The notes under the pieces are model-generated. The model worked only from the letters and a program-made list of their open reading frames with translations. It searched no databases and was not told the origin of the DNA. This document shows positions 22,608 through 34,600 of a stretch of 64,000 nt of DNA, one piece after another. How positions within the stretch are numbered: the stretch's first letter is position 1; each line of letters begins with the position of its first letter. The DNA is from Typha latifolia (Eukaryota; Streptophyta; Magnoliopsida; Poales; Typhaceae), in contig CM034102.1 in the NCBI GenBank assembly GCA_019914945.1, forward strand, positions 7,553,501 through 7,617,500, written 5' to 3'. A program made the position numbers and the translations under genes.

Positions 22608-25600
22608 CTGTGATCCAGAGAAAAATAGAGTTAAATAGGCTAGGAAAATTCAAAGGTCACACAGACTAGTTCAACCAAGAACAGCATCACATATATTTTC
22701 AATCACCAAGAGCTTCAAAAATTTCAAGTGGAATCACGACTCTGATATTTGCCCAACAAGATATAGCACACCAATAGTCAAGGAATGCTAATGCTGCTGC
22801 ACAAGTGATACAGAACCATACTTGCAAAATTGCTGAAATGCCACGAGGAGTTAGACAGGTCATCAATGTTAACACCTCCATACCTAAATTATCCCCTTCT
22901 TACAGTTATCGCTCCTAAAATCTTTTGGAGGTGTGTTCTGCGTGAGGTTACTACTTTTTCTTGCTTAGTAAGCCACATCAATGGACAACCCTAAATAATA
23001 TTGCTTCCTGAACAAGCTTTTGAGATACATTGGACAAATTTATCAAAATGAAGACATGGATCATGGCATAACTTCCAGGAGATGTTAAGAGTTGTAAGTT
23101 GTACAAGGAATTCTTTCTGGAACTTTATCTAGTCCTGAATATTGCATTCAGTTCATTACAACATAAGAAAAAATGTAGAAAACAATGATATAATAAATTT
23201 GTATTTAGCCCAACAAATTTAAGCATCTGATAGCACTTTGCTGATTTATCATCATTACCACCTTACCTATCTTGTTCACCTCATTTTCTTGTGTTGTTGC
23301 CTACTGTTTCTTCACTCTACCCAATGTCGTGGCAGATGGTGCGCAGTGTAGGAGGTTGAGATTAGGGGTGTAATTGAGCCGACAAATTGAAATTAATTTT
23401 GAGCCTATATTTTGTGATCAAGCTTGAATTGAAATTATTTCAATTTAAGCTAATTTCGAACTCGAGCCTAAACGAGTCGATCAATAAACAATTTCAAGCT
23501 TTAATCAATTCAAACTAAATTTCGAGTATGATCAAACTTGAATTAAATTAAGTTTGATTTAAGTCTGAACTAAGCTTAAAGTAAGGCCTAATTTAAAAAT
23601 ATAAACTAATAAAGATATTCATGTATTTAGAAAAGATATGATAAGATCAAAATTTAGAACTAAACTCTTAATAATTTAGAAAATAGAACATAATAAGATC
23701 AAAATTTAGAAAAGATATGATAAGATGAAAAGATATGATCAGAGTACGTAATAATCCACTTAAATAAATCTTAAAATAGAACATAATTATAGTATAATAT
23801 AGAAAGTATCATATTATATATATATAATATTTCAGGCCTTATTGAGCCTTATCGAGCTATTTGATTGAGTCGGATCATGATCAAGCTTGGCTTGAAATTA
23901 TTTTCAAAACAAGCTTGATCGAGTCTTATCGAATCGAGCTTGAGCCAGCTTGATTATTTTGACGGGGCCCTAGTTGAGATCAGCTGGATTGTATTAATTA
24001 GTGGGAAAGAGACAATTTGAATTTTATAGTCATAAAAATTCAAAAAGAATTATATGAGCTTTATGTTAATGTTGGATCAAAATTAATCTCAGGTGTTATT
24101 TAAGAATTAGTAGAAAAATGCAGGGTCAATTTTAAATTATTGAAGCCAGTAGAAAACTGGAATAAATGAAAAAAGCATAGTGCAAAATAAAAAAAATGTC
24201 TATTATCAAGCAATTCCAAAAATATAGAAATAATCTCCTCCATATATCATCTCACGTCATTTTTCTCATGTCCGAAATTCTCAGAGGGTAACTTCCATAG
24301 TACAAAATAAAAGGCTTAAATCTAAGAATGCAACAGCAGAGTAAGAGGAGACAATTTTATGAATGGTTGTAGCCAGTCATTAAAGAAGGTAGCTTATATA
24401 TAGTCATATACCATATAATGCAGAGGAAATGAAGCAGAAAGCATTCAGCTGTAACCGTCTCTTATGCAAGACAGGGTAGCTGAATCACAACAATTAGAAG
24501 CCACAATTCCAGTAGAACAAGGATTTGGCTATATAGTGCAACCTAGTAGGCCATAGACCCACAGGCATAAATGAAACTTCTGACACCATATGATCATTTG
24601 ATCATATGAAACTGAACTCCATGCATTACCACATTTTCTGCCATCATATGATCATCTGACCAACTGATAGATACATTTGCTAGTGTGAACATGACAAATC
24701 ATTCAAACTTCAAAAGCCAACAAATAACAGCTCCACTAAATTAGCTATATGGCTTTACAAGCCAACTAATATATCACCGTTGAACTACCAAACACAGTTG
24801 TTAACTCATCAACTATTATAAAAGCTTAAGTTGACCATAGCTTTTATTTTTTATATACCAACACTTCACTTTTGAGTTTGAGACATTTTATAGAGAACAA
24901 GAAGTGAATTAGCTTAAATAGGTAAAGGTTTTTTTTAGGGTATTTTACAAATCACACCCTATGTTTTACTTATTTTGTAATTTACACTGCATCTTTGACG
25001 ATTTTGTAATCACCCCTCATTTTCAATAATTCTCATTTATCAACCCGACGTTATTTTAACTAATTGATATATAGACTAAATTACTAAAAATATCTTCACC
25101 ACTATTTTTCCTCCTCTCTACTCTTTCTCTAAAAAAGACATAAGTAATTTAAGTATTTAAAAATTATTTTATATATTATAACAAAATATTCCTTTGTTGG
25201 TACCTTTTAAATTACGAAAGATGTTAAATGAGAATTATAAGGAAAATGTAGGAGTGAGGTTATAAAATCTCAATAACGAGTGTGAATCACGAAGTAGATA
25301 AAATATAGGGTATGATTTGTAAAATTTTCTTCTTTTTGATTGACAAGGTATGCCTAGTGAGATTTGAACTTATAACCTCTTGCATTAATACCATGTTTAA
25401 GGATTCTTGTGCCGTTGATATGGGGGGTCAGCACAGCACCTGCAAATACATCGTTCCTACAGCAAGGAAGAAGAAGTAACCAAAATAGAATAGAGGAGAG
25501 AAATATAGAGGAAGCGTAAAAGAACGAGAGAGAGAAAGGACCTACCACCATTGGATCATTATCAACCCTATTTCTTCCTCTGACCAATGGTTTCCCTTCA

Positions 25601-28600
25601 TAATTTAGTCCATCAATGTATGAGAAGAAGAGGAGGTAGAGCAGATCATGAAAATTAAAAGATCTGCTTAATGGATTTAACTTATACTAAACGATTATCA
25701 GCTCATTTTAAGTCAGATCAATTAAAAGGGAAGTTTAAGAGGTGGTACAATTGTCTTCCTAACACATTCCAACAACTTCTTCACCCTCCACCCTTTGTTG
25801 CTGCCACTATTCCCTTGTCTGTCCTTCCTCTACCATGAATTGCTGTTAGAAGAAGGAAAAGGTGGGTGCACGCATATTTACTAGATCCTCTCAAATTTGA
25901 TTGTTACGGTTCTTAATTTAGATGCAAATTGGACACGATCAAACCACTTCAAATTGTATCATTTTCTTTCTTTTTAAAATAATAAGATAACTTCTAACAG
26001 GTGCGTTCAAACACAAGTAGAGTGTTCAAATGCGACATTTGAATGCCTGATTCGCGTTCGCACATATAAAGTCCTATTTTTGGGCATTCGAACGCCTGAA
26101 CAACGTTCACATATGCAAAGCATGGTTTTTGGTCATTCGAACGCGATCAAAGTGCGTTCGAACGCGATCAAAGTGCGTTCAAACGCCTAAGTTGCGTTCG
26201 CATATCTAAAGCCCTATTTTTAGCCATTCGAACGCACACTCGATAAATTGTTTCGTATTAGGATTCGTTTAGGATTTTTAGATAATTAGCTAGCCTCCAA
26301 ATATGTGAAAAAGTAGCCAACTTTGGATTTTTGAAGATTGAACTTTGTTTTACTTCTAAGCTTGAGCCAAATTCTCCCTCCTTCCTCTCCCTCGGTATTC
26401 AACCTGAGTTTTCATCTACGCTCAAGGTTAATCATCTGTCGCTTCTCCTTTCTCACTCCAGCAATCAGCTATACCTGAAAACTCCCTTCTCTCACCTTAT
26501 CTTGTTTAAGATATTAATCCATTCACCATAGCCATCATCATCTTCCAAACCCTAAACATATCATCCACATCCATTCCGTCACCTCTAACCTTTGATCATT
26601 GTTCCCTTCATAACTTTTGATCTACTAGCTCGATCGACGAGATTCTGATTGCGTTAGATTTCTAACTTCTAAAGAAACAACATATCCAAATCTCAGATTG
26701 TTCCAGCGATTGGATAGACAATCATCTTCCTCGAAAGCGACCGTAACATTGATGTTCTTTCAAGTACTTTTACTCTTCATATCTTATGTGAGTAATATGA
26801 ATTTCTTACATCTCTATCATTTTTCTTAAAACTTTAGAATTCTGTACATTATATATCATTTATAGAATTCAAGTTATTAAAAAATAGTTTGAAATTGAAA
26901 AGGTCGACACAATGGGGTAGTATGACCGATACAGCCAAGAAATATCATTTCTTTCAGCCAATACACCTATCAATATTTAGAACCTTGAACCCTAAAGACG
27001 TACATAAATATTTGAAGCACAGTTTTAACTAAGATAGACATAGGACATCTTGTTGGATTCATTATTTCTCTATGTTATGGATAGAGAACTCATTGACTAA
27101 AAATCTTACAAAAAAGATGGGTTTGGCATTTGACATACATTGAAGGAGCCTAGAAGGATAATTGCTGCTACACCAAATGTCAAGGAAGGGTATAAGGTTG
27201 GAGGATACCTAGTTGTTTATTGGAGACCCCATCAAGGATTTCATTAAGGAAGCATAGACCGGAGATTATCCTTATATAGTGACAGCCTAGGATGAGAAAA
27301 CATGTTTATATGAAAGGAAAAAAAAAAACGAACGAAAGTACATAGATCCATCCATAAGGAGAAAAGATAGAGCCTCCAAGTTCAGTTTCATACTACAATG
27401 TCTAAATAGATAGAAAAGATAGAAAATAACTCACCAAGTCGTGGGATAAGAAGATCAACCCACCTGACATGTGGGAGAAGAAGAAAGCCCACCTAGATTG
27501 TAAATGAAGTGTGAAATCTATCACAAATGAGATGAGGAAGGAGAAGAGCAAGGAGAAAACAAGAACGATAATTTTAGTTTTTCATTTTTTTGTTCTTCAT
27601 TTTCGAAATTCCCATCACCTCTGTACATAAAGATGCGGAGATTACATCAAATCACAACTTAAACTTAATAGAATCCTTTCTAATCTAATCTATAACTAAA
27701 CTAGGACGGGTTTAACTCAAAACATCAACCAAATCTTAACAAAACTTATCCCAAAATAAATTAACAACCAAACGACTTAGATTTTAGAGTTTTAACTAAA
27801 TAAGACACTTCAATAATAAATCCAAATTTTATACAAGAAATGCATCCGAAAATAAAAAAAATGGAAACCTAATTCTCAGGTAGGATGCCTATTTATAGTC
27901 AACAACAAACCTACACTAGATTACACTAGACCTCCAACCAACATTTCATTTCTTCTTATTCTCTCTTTTTTCTCCTTTCAAATTGTGTACAGCTCAGAAT
28001 TGGAAGGTGAGTTAACCATAAATTGTTCCTTCCCAATGTGGTGTGGTTTAATAATTTGCATGCACAACTTTGCACCTCATAATAGAGCACCACTGCTCAT
28101 GTCAACCTTGCCAAGTTCTGACTTTTATCTTGAAGCTTAATAGATTAATTCAACACATGCGCCATTGATTCCTAACTTCTTATGTAGTTTAATATGATCG
28201 AATAATTGTTATTATCTTTATATTGATACTAATACTAATACTTTTCCTCACTTATCGTCTTGAGGCACTTTGATATGGCCACGAAATGGACTTAATTTAA
28301 ATGGGTAAAAATTTTATATTTTAAGACAAAGATGAGCATAATAGAATTGAAACACACAACATATTAACTCTTTATTTTAAAAGCTTAAGCTTTTAGAGAC
28401 CGGTAGTTTTTTAATTTATATTCTACCAGTTATATAGACACTGATTGCACCAAAATACTAGGTCTGTATAATCAGATTATGGCTGGACACCACCGCTACC
28501 AAAGTTGCTATAATCATGCTACCGCCATTACCATAATGGCTAAACCATGGTGGACGAAATAAACCTTGAGCATATGCTATCGTAGATGACCTCAAGAAAG

Positions 28601-31600
28601 GTCTCATGGATGCATGAGGGGCCATTTCTGAGGATAATAAGGTGATCAAAGCTGTCAATCAAACTACTCTCTGCCAAATGATCCTTGGTCAAGCCGCCAT
28701 AAAAAAATTGTAAATAGATGTGGCCCTACGAGATACGAGTCACCAATAAATAATGGTTAGATGGTTTCCCATTAAGCTATTGCGGCTGCAGCAATCAGTT
28801 GACAAGTTGCCTAGGGAAGGAACAAGGAAGGTGCTCGGTCCTTTCCCCTACACATTGATTGATCAAACCAAAGAAGCAAGACAAAGGGATCAAGTTCTGA
28901 AAAAAGGAAGAAAGAGAGATGGGAAGCAGCTTTGATTCTTTATGGGACGTGAACCATCCAATTTGACAAGGTAATTCAGTTTAGCTAAACTCAAGTCGGA
29001 CTGGAAACAGACATGTTTGACTCAGTTCTATCTGAACTAATCCATTCTAATCTTTAGATAGTCAAGTTAGGATCAAGATTGAATTCACTTTTCATCATAC
29101 AAGCACTAGCAAAGGCAGGTTCATATTAGAATCTATACATCTAATAATATTCTAATTAGGCTAGGAATGGTCATTCTATATGTTTTACTCAAGGTTCCAA
29201 AAATTGGTATCGGGATTGAGATTGACCGTCCAAAAAATAATATGTATTAGACGTATCAGCTGTACCAACCATACCGGCCACCCTTATCGAATTGAACTAT
29301 TTTTTAATTATATCATATTTTAATATATTATTTAAAAACTGCAGAAAATTCTTAAAAACTTAGAAAAAATAATAATTACTCATATATGAAGCCTAAAAAT
29401 TAAAAATATATATTAACTTACCAATAATCATTTTTTTTATTTTATTTTTCATTTCTTCTCTCACTTCTATTTCCTTCTCTCTTACTTACTGCCGAGGCAA
29501 AAAAAAATTCATTTCTCTCCTTCTCTTTCCCTCTCTCTCTCCTTCCTCTCTTACTATCAAAAGGCAAAAGAAAAGTTTCTGATTATTTTTTTTCATTTCT
29601 CTCTGCCTTCTCTTTCCCCTTCTCTCACGTCTCTCTATCCCACTCTCTTGCAACAAAAAAGTCTGCTGTAGTAACAGAGATGACGAAAAGAAAAAAGAAA
29701 GAGAAAAAGTGAGCAGAGAAAAGGGAGGAAGAAAGGGGGGGGCTGAAGTCGGAGAGAAAGTAGAGAGAGATGGAGCATTGGAGAAAGTAGAAAGGAAAAC
29801 AAAAAATAAATAAATACCAACCCAAGGTCACCGAAGGTCAAGCTCACCAAATCTTGGTTGGAGGATGTCGTCGGGTGTTGAGGTCACCAAAATCTGTGTC
29901 GGGTGCCGCCAACTAGAAGGGAGACAAGTAGAGAACGAGAGGGAGAGAAAAGTGGGGAACAATTAATTGATACAAGTCGGATCCTTCTCAAACCCGACCT
30001 GTGTCAATAATCCATATCGATGGGATCAGCTGATCCAGTCAACATCACACTGAAACGATTTGCTAGATTGGTTTCGGCCATGGATCAAGATTGAGATGTG
30101 GTCAATCCCAATTCATTTCAGCTAATCCGACTCGAAATTGGTCGAAACTTATTTCCATGGTTATACCTTTTATGGAACATAATGATCTCATTAAACAAAT
30201 TTAAAGTTGATCATATTTCTTAATTGTTGAAAATTGAAATTAAGTCATCTTGCTTTTTAGTTTGAAAACATGGGGCCAAATCTCCCTAATACAAGGCGTA
30301 AATGTGCTCTTTCATTTGCACCATGGCTAGACCACACTTTAGGAAGAACTGAATCAGGGCATGGGCTTTATAGCGCCGATAATTTGCCACTAGGTGACCA
30401 CCTTGTGGTAAAGGAGGATCTTTGGCTAGGGGAAGGTGGGCAGCCATTTCTTTTAACACTACAGGTATTTGTAAAAATAGAAATTATTTTTTACAGAAAT
30501 AAATCAACAATTAATTTGAAATTCTGCAGTGTAGCCTATTTCTAAGTTAGGAAAATTTTATCCTCGAGATTCTTTTATGAAATATGCTTTCACTTAGATG
30601 GTATGATTCTAATTAGTTTCTTTGTAGGGAGAGAGAGTGTCATATCAAAGATTCTTCACATCTAGGAGGGACCATATGACATTTAACTGAAAGTTATTCA
30701 CAAATCATAATACTATTACAGAAAAGAACTTTTCAAATCTCGGTGGCATGAACCCTCCCCCTTGGTGTCCTGTGGCCCAACCATTTCATGCACTTAGTCT
30801 ACAATATATGCATCCAACACTTTGTAGAACAACAATAAGTTTTGTATTTAAAGTTGTTTCCATTTCAGCTTCTTCTCACATAGATAGGAATCTCAACTAG
30901 ATCTATCACACCACTATTAGGCCAACAAATTTCTGTAAGATCACAGAACGCAATTAGCAGTAAATTTTATAAATTATTATCATCTATTATTTTTTCATCA
31001 CATCCTTTCTTTGCGTCCTCTCTTCTGTCCCATCTTTTTGTCCATTGTCCAATTATCATCAAGGCACTTTGGTATAACAAAAGAATCTTCTTACAGCTAG
31101 AGTCTATGAAATATATGCAAAATTCCAAATCTTTAATCAATATAAGGAAGTTTAGAGAATGTAGTGGAGAATATAGTAGGTCAAGCATTTGAATGGCATA
31201 CATGTGAAAAAAACACATTTTGGTATACGGAAGAGAGATGATCCTCTCTTCTACTCGAATTAATGCTCTGGAAATTTACCCCTCAGCTCAAATATATAGA
31301 AAACTTTCCAGTTTTAAAATTTTAAAATGATCACAAGATATCTCCTTGCAAATATAGTGTATGATGTCCTGCATAACTACTTAAACCCTAGTAAATTTTT
31401 CTCATCCTCTCCCTCCTATGGTAGGTACCTTTGACAAGGATTGGATAACCTGAATGTTATGGTCTAAATCGAAAACAGAGAACCTCTAAAGCAACCAGCA
31501 GGAGTTACATAGCAAATAAAAGTTGCTAATCTTAGATCCTATCAACCAAAATGTCAAACAGCAAATGCCAAATGCCAATGCTGCTAAAATATGATAGTCC

Positions 31601-34600
31601 AAAAACAATGTTACCACAACAAGTATCTAATAAAAGCAATCATTTTTCATACTTTATCTTCAGAATTCCTTAAAAGCACAAAGGTATTACCATAAATTTC
31701 TTATAATCATTATCAAGGAATGGTACATTCTTAAAAGACAGTTATTTTGATTAAGCAAGATGATAAATGACCAGATGATAGGGGCAAATAATGTTACTTT
31801 GCTTGAATCATCAAACACTTACCGTGGATTAGGATTCCCTTTCACAATCTTCTGTCCATACTTGCGCCAGCGATACCCATCATCCAGGATATCAACTTCG
31901 CTCACGGTTTGAACAACTACACGCGGCTCACGGTTAGTTTTACCCATTGCTGCAGCATCAATACTTGTAGCATCTATTTTCCTGCTTAAATATGTCACAG
32001 AGAAAAGCATTAGTACATGCATGGAATCACCTCACAGGAATTCCTAGATTTTTTTTAACATAATCAAGGCACCTGCGTTTTGAATCTGGATCATCATCAG
32101 CAGCAACCTCATCATTAGTGTTCAATTGTCCGCCTCCAGTATCAATATCATCATCACTGGCTGAACCTTGAGATGGCTCAGTTATAGGATTGACTTGATT
32201 AGGAAGGTGGTCAAGAGCATTTGAAGAGTTATCTGCAGAAAAGTAGCTACGGTTATAAAAGTTCATTGATGTATAAGAAAAAAAAAGATATTTTCCTGCA
32301 AGCTCATGATATTTCCTTACCTTCAGCAATTATTAAACCATCAGACTTTTCCTCTCCTTGGCTGGAGAGATATGCACCAACTGCTAGCCGACGGTTTGTC
32401 TGAGGTTTAGGATGATCATGCTCACCTTTATAGATAATTTCGGTAATCTGACCATTATGAGAGCGTTCTAGTTGCTTTTTCACCTGACAATTAGGATGTG
32501 TACATTTGTAGTAACTCCGAGGATTTTCACTTCCTTTAACATGTTTTTGCCCATATTTGCGCCAGTTGTATCCATCTTCTGCAGATTTTTCTGATACATT
32601 TAATGAACTAGTTCCATTAAGAGCAGACTGGTATGTCTGCATGCTTTTCTCTGAACCATCCATCTTCCTTAACTCATCAGAAGATATTTCAGCATGTTCA
32701 TTAGTGCATACAGCACTTGATTCAACAGGCTGACTAGGAGCAGTTACTGAGAGAGTCAACTCATGTGAAGAGAGAGCTTTGTTCTCAGGGCTAACTAACT
32801 GGCATGTATGATTCTTATTTTGACTTTGAATTTGTACAAAAGGCTCATGTTGTTGTAGATTAGGGCCAGCCGGTTCCTGTAGTACACAATAATAAGGTAA
32901 GGCAAGTAATACCAACATAATCAAAATCAGCTTAGGAATGGGCTGAGAAAAGAAACTGAATTTGGAGAAAGATGAAACACAAGAACCAATATTGATGCAA
33001 TCCTAGAAAACACAAATAAATAATCAAAAATAAATTGAGGTGCTCTATATTACTTACTCCAAGCAGTATCAATGAACACATTGAGAGATTGAATTATTGC
33101 ATGGCAAACGACCATGGAAGTATTAGAAAGCGGTGCGACAAATTTGAAGTTTCCTGCCAGACTGTCAAGATCTATAGCAGACAAGTAGAAAATTTTCTGC
33201 AATGATCTCTCCATTACTTCTAGACATGGAATGAAGTTTTGGCGGATCCAATCTAGATCAGCCGAAATGAATCCCGATCCACACCTGAAACCAGTATTCT
33301 TACCGGTTTCGGGTAGGAAACGTTGCGATTGGCTGAAATGGCAGACTCAATAGCTACTTACAGGGTCAAATCCGACCCGGGTCCTAAATTTGATATTTAC
33401 TTTTCCCACCTCTCCTACGCTCTCTTTTCCCTTTCAGTCTATCCCTCTCACGATGCATCCCCGCCTTTCCAATATGAAAACGACGAGTGATGACAAGTGA
33501 TAGCGGGTAGTTTTCCAGTGAAATTGACCTCTAACCATTAGTTCTCCAACGAGGTGAGGTATTTTTCTTCTCTGGGGGGTTGATACTTAGAACCTTTCTT
33601 CTAGAAATAGAAATATACTTGTAAATGGTAATAACGCTATTTGTTGTTGAAGAGTGAAATTTACATGCACATGAAACATAAAACCTATTATAATCAACAA
33701 TTATCATTGTTAACCACAAGATTTTACAAATAACTGATCTTTAGATATCTTCTACACAGCAAAGCAGAAAAATCAACCAAATGATTTTAAACATCTGAAT
33801 AACTACCCAATCTTACAAACCATCTAGTAGCTTGCACTGCACTATAGCAATTACATATCCATCACTTAAATCAGGCTAGAAAGACCATTCAGTAAAGATT
33901 ACGTGGTAAGGAAGTTTGTTTGTTTCAAGCGCTGGCTGGGGCTGCAAAGTAGCAGCTCAATTTGACTTCAAGGGACTTCATATAACAGTAAGCCTATCTC
34001 TCAGATTGTATCTCATTGAACATATATTGTAAAGAAATCACAAAGATTTCTCTAGTTAGCAAGAAAATAGGCACAGTTATTCAAGAAATTTAGAAATCCA
34101 TTATCGCAGGAGAGCTCATTCTGAGAAAAGATGAAAAAAATTTATTCAAGCAATTATCCTTCTTGTTTTGCTCAAGGATAAACACATTTAACCCTACTAT
34201 TTTTATCTTGGAGCCAAATGCATAAGCACATTAATTGCTGCCCGAAAGATTAGCCATGGATTTTGATATATGGAAGGGTCTTTTATTAGACTAGTGCTAA
34301 AGTAGAGAATTATAAAAGAAAGCAAGCGGAACTGGAAGGAAAAAAAAGACAGCAAGAAAGGAAGTCTTACTACACCATGATCTCGCACATTCAAAGTAGA
34401 GTAATTAAAGCAAGGGGATATATTGCGACCACGAAGATTTACAACAAAGTGTATAAAATCATGCATACTCAAGATAACAAATCTAGGTATCCAATTTTCT
34501 AATTTTACAAATAGGTCTTAATTATGAAATTATGAAAGAAACAAAGAACCATAAAAGAAAAGTGACTGAACATAACCAATGGTCTAGTTTATCTAGAATG

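Larger units (their letters stand above)
22608..31822 (-). other. 9.2-kb WRKY intron 5 with several mobile elements
   Basis: The donor is GTAAGT (minus, from 31,822) and the acceptor ends ATCACAG at 22,608. It holds a hAT-like MITE (23,363-23,972), a long-TIR MITE (24,940-25,332), a solo LTR (25,902-26,748) and a further repeat (about 29,205-30,165). The stretches 26,749-29,200 and 30,166-31,822 show no recognisable gene. A 91-codon frame at 30,270-30,545 (plus) has no motif I know and is probably chance. Confidence 0.85.

Noticed and set aside
30270..30545. 91-codon plus-strand frame in the WRKY intron
   Set aside because: No known motif, no neighbours of retrotransposon type, and antisense to a well supported gene.
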